Shown here: positions 8,456 to 17,600 of the stretch, in pieces | Numbering within the stretch: the first letter of the stretch is position 1 | How the letters are laid out: each line of letters opens with the position of its first letter | From: Agromyces mediolanus | Lineage (GTDB): Bacteria; Actinomycetota; Actinomycetes; Actinomycetales; Microbacteriaceae | Assembly (NCBI RefSeq): GCF_023715325.1 | Contig: NZ_JAMBNX010000004.1 | Coordinates: 310,001-374,000, forward strand | Reading direction: 5' to 3' | DNA: 64,000 bases | Program-made: the position numbers and the translations under genes | Notes under the pieces: generated by a model | Told to the model about the DNA's origin: nothing | Database searches by the model: none | Seen by the model: only the letters and a program-made list of their open reading frames with translations

Positions 8456-9874
8456 CTACCTCCCGACCAGGCCGGTGCGGGTGATCAGCACCTCGAGCAT
8501 CTCGTCGATCGCGGTGAACACGCGCGCCGCCCCCTGGTAGGCCGTCTGCGCCGTGACGAGCGCGAGGTTCTCCTCGTCGAGATCGACGGCGGACTCCGAC
8601 TGCTGCCGCCCCACCGCGTCGACGAGCCCGAGCGCGGCGACCTGCGCCCGCGAGGACTCGGCCCCGGAGGCGATGCCGACCTTCGCGACGAATGATCCCC
8701 ACACCTCGTCGGGCGAGCCGGCGGCGCGTCCGATGCCGGCGATCCGGTCGGCGATCGTGCCGTCGTTCGGGCCGGCGCCGGGGAGCGCGGCGGCGATCCC
8801 CGAGACGTCCGTCGGCACGACGCGCAGTCCGAGGGCGGCCGGCACACCCGGGTCGAAGGTGAAGAAGTCGAGGCCGGTGGTGTCGCCCGGGGTGGCCCCG
8901 GTGCGGTGCACGGCGTTCACCTGCTCGGCCAGGGCCGTCGCGACCGCGTCGTAGGAGGCGAGCGCCTCGTTCAGCGAGCCGCCGGTGCCGCCGGACGCGG
9001 GCGCGAGCATCGAGAGCGCTCCGGCGAGCTCGCCCCCGTCGAGGTCGATGGCGGTGCCGGGACGGCGCTCCCACTGCACGGAGACCGCGCCGGTGCCGCC
9101 CGGCGTCGTCGGGCCGGCGAGCACGAGCCGGTTGGCGGTCGTGCCCGTGACGATCGGGTTGCCCGCGACGAGGACGTCGACGGTGCCGTCGCCGCGGTCG
9201 TACACCTGGCCGCCGGCGATCGAGGCGAGGTCGGCGGCGACCCGGTCGCGTTCGTCGAGGAGCTCGTTGACCTGCCCGCCGGCGAGCGTGGAGCGGCGGA
9301 TGGTGTCGTTCAGCTCGGCGACGCGGGCGGCGGCGTGGTTCACCTGGTCGACCATCGTCGAGGCATCCTTCCGCAGCGCCGTCCACTGGGAGGAGACCGC
9401 GCGGGAGCCGTCGGCGATCCGCGAGGCGAGCGTCGCCGCCTGCTGCAGCACGACCGCGGCCGCGGCGCCGTCACCGGCCGCGTTGCCGAGGTCCTGCCAC
9501 GACGCCCAGAACTCCTGCATGCGCGCGGAGAGGCCGTCCTTGCCGGGTTCGCGGAGGCCGGTCTCGAGGGTCTCGAGCGCGGCGGCGCGGGTCGCGTGGT
9601 AGCCGGAGCTCGCGGACGCCTCGCGCACCCCCTCGTTGAGCATCTCGTCCGCGAGGCGGGCGATGCCGGTGACCATGACGCCCTGGCCGGGACCGGGCCG
9701 CGAGAGCGCGAGCACACCGATCGGCCCCGCGACGGGCGAGGAGGCGAGCTCCGCGCGCTGTCGGGTGTAGCCGGGGGTCTTCACGTTCGCGATGTTCTGG
9801 CCGGCGACGTCGACGGCGGTGCGCGCGGCGTTCAGGGCGGTATGGCTCGTGTTCAGCCCGCCGAAGGTGCTCAT
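8456..9874 (-). CDS. flgK: Flagellar hook-associated protein 1, FlgK
   Basis: FlgK (472 aa), the first junction protein on the hook. The N-terminal rod-type signature is clear (AGQNIANVKTPGYTRQRAEL at about residues 25-44), the central helical part includes the FlgK-type LNDTIRRSTLAGGQVNELLD segment, and the C-terminal helix (VTAQTAYQGAARVFTAIDEM) matches the flagellar basal-body C-terminal domain. Its ATG shares one base with the flgN stop. It is followed by flgL after three bases. Confidence 0.96.
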   Translation of the reverse strand: MSTFGGLNTSHTALNAARTAVDVAGQNIANVKTPGYTRQRAELASSPVAGPIGVLALSRPGPGQGVMVTGIARLADEMLNEGVREASASSGYHATRAAALETLETGLREPGKDGLSARMQEFWASWQDLGNAAGDGAAAAVVLQQAATLASRIADGSRAVSSQWTALRKDASTMVDQVNHAAARVAELNDTIRRSTLAGGQVNELLDERDRVAADLASIAGGQVYDRGDGTVDVLVAGNPIVTGTTANRLVLAGPTTPGGTGAVSVQWERRPGTAIDLDGGELAGALSMLAPASGGTGGSLNEALASYDAVATALAEQVNAVHRTGATPGDTTGLDFFTFDPGVPAALGLRVVPTDVSGIAAALPGAGPNDGTIADRIAGIGRAAGSPDEVWGSFVAKVGIASGAESSRAQVAALGLVDAVGRQQSESAVDLDEENLALVTAQTAYQGAARVFTAIDEMLEVLITRTGLVGR

Positions 9875-10356
9875 CAGGTCTCCTCGTCCACCAGGGTGGC
9901 TTCAACGACGTCGCGGGTGAGGCCGCGGGCGTCGTAGGTCGTGGTGCCGCGCCGGGCGGCGTGCTGGGCGACGCCGGCGGGCCGGGCCGCTTGCTTCAGC
10001 AGCTGCTCGTTCGCGTCGCGGAGCTCGGTGATCTCGCCGGTCACCTCGCGGAGGGCCGCGAGGTGGGCGAGCAGGATGTCGCGCCAGACCTCGTCGCCGA
10101 CCGCGTCGGCGAGCTCCTGGAGGGTCGCCTCGGCGGACAGCTGCAGCTCCTCGGCGACCTCGGCGGACTCGACGGCGCGGGCGAGCCCGACCTCCTTCAG
10201 GCGGGCGGTGAGGAACTCGATCTCGTGCGCCGCGCGGCCGAGCCAGCGGCGCCGGTCGGTCGCGAGCAGCAGGCGCTCCACCTCGAGCTTGTACAGCAGC
10301 ACATCGAGCAGCTCCCGCTCGCGCCAGAGCACGGCGGAGAGTTCATGCAACGACAT
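9874..10356 (-). CDS. flgN: FlgN-like export chaperone for FlgK/FlgL
   Basis: A 160-aa, mostly helical protein immediately before flgK. The N-terminal region (LSAVLWRERELLDVLLYKLE) follows the FlgN pattern of paired leucine-rich helices, and FlgN chaperones FlgK and FlgL. The start MSLHELSAV at 10356 is preceded by GGAGAGG at good spacing; a longer frame upstream would run through a palindromic repeat and is rejected. FlgN is poorly conserved, so the call is from pattern, length and position. Confidence 0.8.
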   Translation of the reverse strand: MSLHELSAVLWRERELLDVLLYKLEVERLLLATDRRRWLGRAAHEIEFLTARLKEVGLARAVESAEVAEELQLSAEATLQELADAVGDEVWRDILLAHLAALREVTGEITELRDANEQLLKQAARPAGVAQHAARRGTTTYDARGLTRDVVEATLVDEET

Positions 10357-10436
10357 GCGGTCCGCCTCTCCTCGATGCATCCGACTATCGGCCGTGCGCC
10401 CGCCCCCGGTAAGCGCGGCCGCCCGTTCCCCTTTCC

Positions 10437-10470
10437 GACTTGCCCGACTTTCATGAAAGTCGGGCAAGTC
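10437..10470. repeat. Perfect 34-bp palindrome (family A hairpin repeat, copy 1)
   Basis: A perfect palindrome centred on TCATGA. The half-site is GACTTGCCCGACTTTCA. The inner 28 bp (half TTGCCCGACTTTCA) recur twice near 45.0 kb. Here the outer arm is GAC/GTC. It lies between the divergent flgN and the gene at 10629, about 80 bp upstream of flgN, so a regulatory role for the flagellar operon is possible here. Confidence 0.85.
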
Positions 10471-10628
10471 CGCACAAAGGCGGACCGTGCCGCGCATGTA
10501 TTTCTTGCCGGGATGTCCGCACTAATGAGGACACCGCTGAGGACACCGCTTCGCGGCCCGGCGGGTGGACCCGCACCCGCTGCACACGATCCAGGGCCCG
10601 CGAGGGCCGAACCCGAGGAACGAGCACC

Positions 10629-11360
10629 ATGCCCGCAGAGCAGACCACGACCGCCCCGCACCCGCTGGAGGGGTGGACCGAACGCCGCGATCACCCGGAC
10701 GGCGTCTCGTACTGGCGCCGCGGCGAGCGCCACCGCACCGTCGGCTGGGCGGTCGACCGCGCCGGCGTTCGTGAGGCGTGGCTCTTCGGCCGTCGCATTC
10801 CGACCCCGGCGCACCCCGAGCAGCTGGGCTTCGCCGGGCAGGCCGCCGACGGCGTGCTCGAGTGGCAGGACGACGACGGCCGGGTGCGCGTGCTGCAGTG
10901 GACCACCGCGGGCGGGGTCGAGGAGACCCGCTATCTCGGCACCGACGGCGCACCGGAGGCGCACCCGGGCGGGTACCACCGCGTCCGCGTGCTGCGCACC
11001 GGCGAGCGCCGGTACTACGAGGACACGGCCGACGGGCCGCGCCTGCACCGCCTGGACGGCCCGGCACTCGAGGACGCGGGCAACGCGCGCCGCTCGCGCT
11101 GGCTCGAACACGGCGCCCCGGTCACCGCTCCGGAGGAGCTGCTGAACGCGGCCAAGCGCCGCGCGCTGGCCGCATGGAACCGCGGGGTGGACGCTCCGGC
11201 GCACGTGCTCGCCGAGGCGGATGCCGAGCGCATCGCCGCCGTCGTCGCGGCCGAGCCCGACTGCGAGCTCTCGTGGGAGCTGTCGATCGCGTTCCCCACC
11301 CCATGGATCGCCGGGATCCGACGCGCCGGGCTCGCCGAGCGTCCCCCAGTCCGGGGGTGA
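10629..11360 (+). CDS. Hypothetical protein with HRLDGPA-type repeat motif
   Basis: A 243-aa protein of unknown function. Residues around RLHRLDGPALEDAG followed by WLEHGAPVTAPEE resemble the MORN-like 'HRLDGPA...WY.NG' units found in many uncharacterised bacterial and phage proteins; a weaker unit, YWRRGERHRTVGWAVD, is near residue 30. There is no signal peptide or membrane segment, so it is probably cytoplasmic. The ATG at 10629 follows GAGGAACG. It stands alone between flgN and the HA-repeat gene. Confidence 0.7.
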   Translation: MPAEQTTTAPHPLEGWTERRDHPDGVSYWRRGERHRTVGWAVDRAGVREAWLFGRRIPTPAHPEQLGFAGQAADGVLEWQDDDGRVRVLQWTTAGGVEETRYLGTDGAPEAHPGGYHRVRVLRTGERRYYEDTADGPRLHRLDGPALEDAGNARRSRWLEHGAPVTAPEELLNAAKRRALAAWNRGVDAPAHVLAEADAERIAAVVAAEPDCELSWELSIAFPTPWIAGIRRAGLAERPPVRG

Positions 11361-11367
11361 ACCCCGG
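11351..11367 (+). terminator. Short GC hairpin over the stop codon
   Basis: CCGGGG (11351-11356) pairs with CCCCGG (11362-11367) around a GTGAA loop that contains the TGA stop of the preceding gene. There is no U-tract. It may act as a weak terminator. Confidence 0.4.
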
Positions 11368-11623
11368 GGGCTCCGCGGGGCGGCCAGCCCCTCGGATGCC
11401 CGGAATCACGCGGATCCGCCGGGGGTGAGAGCGCGATCCCGAAGCGGATTCGTCAGGGTCCCTTCCGACGTTCTTGCCCAAGCTGTGCAATGGCTGTGAG
11501 AATCGCCGCAGCGGCCGGTTCACCGGCGTTCGGATTCGGGTTCCGAATGCCTCCGGTCGCCTCGGCGACCGCGGGGGCGGTCGCCGTGGCGTGCGCGCAG
11601 CGCCGCCGGATTCGGGGTATGGA

Positions 11624-13525
11624 ATGGGCGACGACAGCTCGGCGCGGACGCGGCTCGCGTCGCGGCCCGGCATCGCCGCCGTGCGCCCGCGCAGCGAGGC
11701 GCCGCTGCCCCCGCGCACCGTCCTGGCGCCGAGGCACGGGAGCGCCCTGCACGACGGCGACGCCGAGTGGGAGGCGCGGGTCGACCGCCTGCGCGCGCAC
11801 CTCGGCGCGACGGGCCGTCCGCCGCGGGACGCCTCTGGCGCGCCCGACGCCGAGCGGGCCACCGCCCGCTGGGTGAAGCGGCAGCGCGAACTGCTCCGCA
11901 CGGGCGCCCTCGCCGAACGCCGGCTGCGCCACCTCGACTCGGTCGTGCCCGGCTGGCGCGACCCGCGCGGCACCGAGTGGCACGGCACGGCCGTCGCCGT
12001 GGGGCTGCACCTCGCCGAGACGGGGGCGTACCCGGCGCCGAGCGCCGACGACGAGGTCGAGCGACGCCTCGCGACCTGGCTGCGCACGCAGCGGCGTGCC
12101 GAGGCATCCGGCCGTCTGGCGCCCGATCGACTCGCCTGGCTCGAGCTCAACCTGCCCAGCTGGCGCCGCCCCGCCGACGAGGACTGGGGCGACACCGTGG
12201 CCGCCATCGCCGGCTTCATCGCCGAGACGGGTCGTTTCCCGCGCGAGACGGCGAACGACGAGCCGGGAGAGCGGCGGCTCGCGGGCTGGCTCCGCCGGCA
12301 GCGCGAGGCCGCGGCCGACGAACGACTGGACGACGAGCGTCGTCGGGCACTGGACGACGCCGTGCCCGGCTGGCTCGACCCGGCCGCCGCGCGGTGGACC
12401 CGCACCGCGCGGCGACTCGCCGGCTGGACCGCGGCGCACGGCCGCCCTCCCTCGAAGCACGCCGCCGACCCGGTCGAGCGCCGGCTCGGCGAATGGCTCG
12501 CCGGGCAGCGCCGGCTCGCCGCCGCGGGGTCCCTGCCCGAGACGCGGACGGCGCGCCTGGACCGCTCGGTGCCGGGCTGGCGCGAACGACCGGATGCCGC
12601 GTGGCGCGCCCGCCTCGAGGAACTCACCGCCTTCGTCGCGGAGGCCGGTCGCGCGCCGGCGCGGTCGAACGACGCCGGCGACGACGAACGCCGCGCCGCA
12701 GCCTGGCTCGCGGAGCAGCGCACGGCGGCGCGCGCCGGCCGACTGAGCGAGGCGCGACGCACCCTGCTCGATCGAGCGGTCGTCGGCTGGTTCGACGACG
12801 AGCGCGACTGGCGCATGCAAGCCGACCGGCTCGCCCGGCGCCTCGCCACCGGCGGGAAGATCCCCGCGAGCCACGCCGACGACTCCGAGGAACGTGCCCT
12901 GGCCAGGTGGCTGCAGCGCCAGCGGAGCCTCGCCGGGAGCGGCGGGCTCGACGAGTCCCGGGAGCGCTGGCTCGACCGTCAGCTGCCCGGCTGGCGCGAT
13001 CATCGGCTCACTGCCTGGGAGCACACCGCCAACCGCCTCCAGGCCTTCCGCACCGAGCACGGCCGACTGCCGGCGCGGGGCGCCGACGCGACGGCCCAGG
13101 AGCTCGAGCTCGGCGTCTGGTTGAACAACCAGCGCTCGGCCGCCCGCCGCGGCGGGCTGTCGGCCGAGCGGGAGCGGTGGCTCGACTCCCGCATCCCGGA
13201 GTGGCGCGACCCGCACCTCGCGAGCTGGCTCCGCCGCGCCGCGGAGGTCGCGGACTACCTCGCGGAGCGCGGCCGGCTGCCCTACGAGCGCTCGACCGTC
13301 GAACGCTCCAGGCGCCTCGGCACCTGGCTGCAGACGCAGCGGCGCGCGCACCGCGGCGGCACGCTCGACGCGATCCGGATCGCCTGGCTGGACGTGAACA
13401 CGCCGGGCTGGGCCGGCGAGGGCAGCGGCCCGAGGCCGGTCCCGCCGTCGGAGCCGGCGACGCCCCAGCGCGCCTCGACCGCGCGACGGCTCGGCGAGGA
13501 CGACGAGCTGCCGCGCATCGCCTGA
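11624..13525 (+). CDS. Protein of eight tandem helicase-associated (HA) domains
   Basis: A 633-aa protein built almost wholly of eight repeats of about 68-70 residues. Each begins with a Trp (EWEARV, EWHGTA, DWGDTV, RWTRTA, AWRARL, DWRMQA, AWEHTA, SWLRRA), continues with a helix, G(R/K)xP, an ERRLxxWLxxQR helix and ends LDxxVPGW. This is the pattern of the helicase-associated domain usually found C-terminal to DEAD-box-like helicases. No helicase motifs are present here. HA domains are thought to bind nucleic acid, so a DNA/RNA-binding array is a reasonable guess. ATG at 11624 is chosen over a TTG 150 nt upstream because the intervening codons look non-coding. Confidence 0.8.
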   Translation: MGDDSSARTRLASRPGIAAVRPRSEAPLPPRTVLAPRHGSALHDGDAEWEARVDRLRAHLGATGRPPRDASGAPDAERATARWVKRQRELLRTGALAERRLRHLDSVVPGWRDPRGTEWHGTAVAVGLHLAETGAYPAPSADDEVERRLATWLRTQRRAEASGRLAPDRLAWLELNLPSWRRPADEDWGDTVAAIAGFIAETGRFPRETANDEPGERRLAGWLRRQREAAADERLDDERRRALDDAVPGWLDPAAARWTRTARRLAGWTAAHGRPPSKHAADPVERRLGEWLAGQRRLAAAGSLPETRTARLDRSVPGWRERPDAAWRARLEELTAFVAEAGRAPARSNDAGDDERRAAAWLAEQRTAARAGRLSEARRTLLDRAVVGWFDDERDWRMQADRLARRLATGGKIPASHADDSEERALARWLQRQRSLAGSGGLDESRERWLDRQLPGWRDHRLTAWEHTANRLQAFRTEHGRLPARGADATAQELELGVWLNNQRSAARRGGLSAERERWLDSRIPEWRDPHLASWLRRAAEVADYLAERGRLPYERSTVERSRRLGTWLQTQRRAHRGGTLDAIRIAWLDVNTPGWAGEGSGPRPVPPSEPATPQRASTARRLGEDDELPRIA

Positions 13526-13534
13526 CGGGGCGCG

Positions 13535-14584
13535 CTACGGGCGCAGCAGCACCTTGACCGCGCGGCGGTCGTCCATGGCGGCGTAGGCCTCGGCGGCGTC
13601 CTCGAGGGGCAGCTCGAGATCGAAGACCAGTCCAGGGCGGATGGCCCCGGAGCGCACGTCGGGCAGCAGCTCCTCGATGTAGCCGCGCACCGGCGCGACC
13701 CCGCCGTTCACGCCGACGTTGGTCTCGAAGAGCCGGCGCACCGGCAGCTCGGGGCCGCCGTTCGGCACCCCGACGTAACCGACCATGCCGCCCGGACGGG
13801 CGGATCGGATCGCCTGGTCCATGGACTCCTTCGTGCCGACGCACTCGAGCACCCGGTCGGCGCCGAGGCCGCCGGTGACCTCGCGGACCGCCTCGATGCC
13901 GGCGTCGCCGCGCTCGGCGACGACGTGGGTCGCGCCGAACTCGCGGGCGAGCGCCTGACGTTCCGGATGCCGGCTCATCGCGATGATCGTGGTCGCGCCG
14001 AGCCGCTTGGCGGCGATCACGGCGCAGAGCCCGACGGCGCCGTCACCGACCACCGCGACCGCGTCGCCGGGGCCGACCCCGGCCGAGACCGCGGCGTGAT
14101 GGCCGGTGCCCATGACGTCCGAGAGCGTGAGCAGCCCCGGCACCTCGTCGTCGGCCACCGGACCGGGCACGACGGCCAGCGTGCCGTCGGCGAGCGGAAC
14201 CCGCACGCGCTCGCCCTGGGCCCCGTCGGCGAAGCCGCCCTCGCGGTCGGCCGAACCCCACCAGCCGCCGTGCAGGCAGGAGGTGGAGACCCCGTTGCGG
14301 CAGTTCGCGCAGGTGCCGTCGCACACATAGAACGGCGCGATCACGAAATCGCCGGGCCGCACCCGCTCGACGGCGTCGCCGACCGCCTCGACGACACCGA
14401 CGAACTCGTGACCGATTCGGCGCGGCTCGCGGGTGGGGGTCACGCCGCGGTACGGCCAGAGGTCGGAGCCGCACACGCACGCCGCGACGACCCGCACGAT
14501 CGCGTCGCGACCGGTGGAGAGCACGGGGTCGGGCACGGTCTCCACACGGATGTCACCGGGGCCGTGGATGAGGGTGGCGCGCAT
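13535..14584 (-). CDS. Zinc-dependent alcohol dehydrogenase family protein
   Basis: A 349-aa medium-chain dehydrogenase/reductase. Catalytic zinc ligands are Cys38 and His59-Glu60 (GHE), structural zinc ligands are Cys88, Cys92, Cys95 and Cys103, and the NAD(P)-binding GDGAVG motif is at about 180-185. Residues RHPERQALAREFGA form the end of the second strand; the preceding Ser and the basic HPER suggest NADP rather than NAD. The substrate is not predictable. It is transcribed from its own promoter in a palindrome that includes the start codon. Confidence 0.9.
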   Translation of the reverse strand: MRATLIHGPGDIRVETVPDPVLSTGRDAIVRVVAACVCGSDLWPYRGVTPTREPRRIGHEFVGVVEAVGDAVERVRPGDFVIAPFYVCDGTCANCRNGVSTSCLHGGWWGSADREGGFADGAQGERVRVPLADGTLAVVPGPVADDEVPGLLTLSDVMGTGHHAAVSAGVGPGDAVAVVGDGAVGLCAVIAAKRLGATTIIAMSRHPERQALAREFGATHVVAERGDAGIEAVREVTGGLGADRVLECVGTKESMDQAIRSARPGGMVGYVGVPNGGPELPVRRLFETNVGVNGGVAPVRGYIEELLPDVRSGAIRPGLVFDLELPLEDAAEAYAAMDDRRAVKVLLRP

Positions 14585-14612
14585 GAGGGCGAGCCTACGC
14601 CCTCATGCGCGC
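14577..14612 (-). promoter_or_regulatory. 15-bp inverted repeat enclosing promoter and start of the dehydrogenase
   Basis: GCGCGCATGAGGGCG (14577-14591) is repeated inverted at 14598-14612 with a 6-nt centre. On the minus strand the centre reads TAGGCT, a good -10 box, with CTGACG 17 nt upstream as -35 (14615-14620). The ATG start lies inside the downstream arm 7 nt after the -10 box, so the mRNA is probably leaderless. An operator over the promoter is the simplest reading. Confidence 0.65.
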
Positions 14613-14639
14613 ACCGTCAGGTCGTCGTCCGGTCGCCGA

Positions 14640-17600
14640 TCAGGCGCTCCGGCGGCGGCGCACCGCGAGCAGCACCAGGAGGGCGAGCCCGGCGAGGATG
14701 CCTCCCGCCGCGAGCAGCATCGGCAGCAGCGTCTCGACGCCGGTGCGGCTGAGGCCGCCCGGCATACTGCCGTTGCCGCCGTCTCCGGGCACCGAGGCCG
14801 GCACCACGAGCGTCGTCTCCGCAGCGATCACGCGGGCGGAGCCATCCGCCCCGACCCCGCTCGCCGCGAGCGCGTGCTCGCCGGCTGCGAGCGTCTCCGG
14901 GATGGTGACCTCTGCCGAGAACGCGCCTGCGCCGTCGGCCACGGCCGAGCCGAGCGGGGTGAGCGTCGAGTAGACGCCGAGCGCGATCGGCGCGCCGGGG
15001 AGGAAGCCGGCGCCGGAGACCGTCACCGTCTGGCCGCGACGGAGCTCGGCCGGCACACCGCCGAGCACGCCGTGGACGGTGGCGGGCAGCTGCGAGGGCA
15101 GGGCGACCTCGTCGTCCACGGTGAGCGAGAACTCGAGCACGTCACTGCCGTAGGCGTTCGTCGCGACGAGTTCGATCGCGGAGGTGGCGGCATCGCCGAG
15201 CGCGGGCGTGCCGCTCAGGGTCGCGGTGCCGTCGCCGTGGTCGGTGAGCGTGAGCCACGCCGGCAGGCCGCTCGCGGTGATCGCGGCGGCGGGGTGGCCC
15301 GCGACCGACACGTCGATCGAGCGGGCCGCGCCGGGCAGCACGGTGACGTCGGAGTGGGCCGCGAACTCGGGCACCTCGCCGACGGCGAGCGTCGCCTCGG
15401 CGCTGGTGGCCTGGCCGGCCGCGTTCGTGAAGACGGCCCGGTAGCGGGCGCCGTCGTCGCCGAGGGTCGCGGTGAGCGTGAGCGTCCCGGCGGTCGCGCC
15501 GGCGATCGGCTGCCAGCTGGCGCCGCGGTCGCCGGAGCGCTGCCACTGCACGCTGGGGGCGGGGAATCCGCTCGCCGCCGCGGTGAACCCGAGCGCGGTG
15601 CCGGCGACCGCCGAGGCGTCGGCCGGATCCTGCGTCACGGCGGGGGTCTCGTTCACGACGAGGCGGAAGGCCTGCCGGTCGGTCCCGAAGGCGTTCGAGA
15701 CGACGAGATCGAACTCGACCGTGCCGCCCGCTCCCGCCGGCGGCGTGCCGACGAGCTGCTGGGCCCCGGCGGGGCCGCTGAGGCTCAGCCAGGCCGGCAC
15801 GGTGCCGCCGAAGGCGACCGGCCCGGCGACGGGGTAGCCGCCCACGACCGTGATCGGCAGGGAGCCGGCCGAACCGACGGTGAAGGTCGTCGTCGCGGCG
15901 CTCGTGACTGACGGGGCGAGCCCGATGACGAGCCCGATGTCCTGGTGCAGGCTGCCGGCGCTGTTCGCGACGTCGATGCCGAGCAGGTAGGAGCCGGCCG
16001 CCGCGGCGGTGGCGGTGCCCTGCAGTCGCACGCGGCCGCCGCCGAGGTCGCTCGCGGTGATCCCGGCCGGCAGCGCGGAGTCGTCGATGGCGGTCACGCC
16101 CGGCGTCGGCGAGCCGGCGAACGCGATCGTCTCGTCGATCGGCGCGCCGGCGGCGACCGAGTAGCCGGTCGGGCCCGCGTAGGCGGGTGCCGCCACGACG
16201 GTCAGCGTGAAGACCTGCGTGGTCGTCCCCGCCGGGTTGCTGAGCGAGATCACGAACTCGTGCGTTCCGCCGGCGCTCCGCGGCGGCGTGCCGACGAGCC
16301 GCGTGCCGCCATCCGTGGTCAGGCTGAGCCAGGCCGGGGCGCCGCTGAGGGCCGGGGCCTCGGTCGCGGCGGGGTAGCCCGGCGAGAACGTGATCGGGAA
16401 GCTCTGCTCGGTCCCGTCCGCCGTGAAGCTCGCGCGGTCGCTGCTGGTGATGCCGGGCGGTGCGGTGACCGTGATCGTGTAGCTCGTGACGGTGGCGCCG
16501 AAGCGGTTCACGGCCCGCAGCTCCACCGGGAAGGCGCCCGAGGCGGTGGGGGTGCCGCCGAGCTTGGCGGTGCCGTCGAGCTGGTCGGTGAGGGTGAGCC
16601 CGGCGGGGAGGCTTCCAGACGCGAGCTCGATCGCCGGCGCGGGGTCGCCCACGGCCGTGATCGTCACGTCGGCGGCCTGCCGGATGCCGAGCGTCGGCGT
16701 GGTCGAGCCGCTGAAGCTCGGCACGGCGCCGACGGAGATGACGAGCGTCTGCGTCGCCGTCGCCCCGTTCTCCGCGCGGAGGCCGATCGGGTACTCGCCC
16801 GCGGCGTCCGTCGCGGTGCCCGTGATCTTCGCGCTGCCGTCCGGGCCCGCGGTGAAGACGAGGCCGTTCGGGAGCGTCCCAGAGACCCGGCTGATCACCG
16901 GTGCGGGCGAGCCGACGGCGGTGACGTCGAAGTCAATGGGGAGGCCGATGGTCGCGACGAGCTCGTCGGGGCTCGTGAAGGCGGGGATCGCGGTCACGTC
17001 GATGGCGACGGGGACGGATGCCGCGTCGAGGCCCAGCGCGGCGCCGCCGCTGCCGCCCGTGGCGCCCGCGGTGAAGACCCCGGAGACGAGCCCGTTCGCG
17101 ATCGTGACGGACGCGGGCGAGACGGTGGATCCCGCGGGGCCGCTCGCGGTCCAGCCCGCGGACACGCCCTGGAACGCGCTGAGCTCGGCCGCGGGCACCC
17201 CGGCGCCCGCGGAGTCGACGAGGAGCGAGCCCGTGAGCTGAGACGTCGATCCGGAGTTCACCGCGGCGGGGGACGCGACGGCGGACAGCTTCAGGTACGG
17301 CGACGAGGTGCCGGTCGCGATGGCGGCGAGGTCGCACGGTGCGCTGGTCGGGCCGAGGTTGCACCCCCACCAGTTGAGCGTGGCGGTCACGGCGCTCGAG
17401 GCATCCGCGCTGAGCGCCGCGGCGCCGGTGTTGCCCGCGATGCGGTTGTACTGCGCGGTGACCGCGCCGCCCTCGGCCTCGATGGCGGCTCCGCCCGCGG
17501 AGCCGCCCTGCACGGCGTTCCCGGTGAAGGTGCTCGCCGTGATCGTGGCCGGGCCGGACTGCTGACGGACCGCACCGCCGAGCGCCGGGGAATGGTCGCT

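Noticed and set aside
10440-10640. Starts in the PDFHES-encoding palindrome for flgN and the 10629 gene.
   Set aside because: The same peptide arises from the palindrome in all copies; better starts with ribosome binding sites lie downstream.
11474-11623. TTG start giving a 50-residue extension of the HA-repeat protein.
   Set aside because: Codon choice in that part is unlike the rest and no ribosome binding site is seen.
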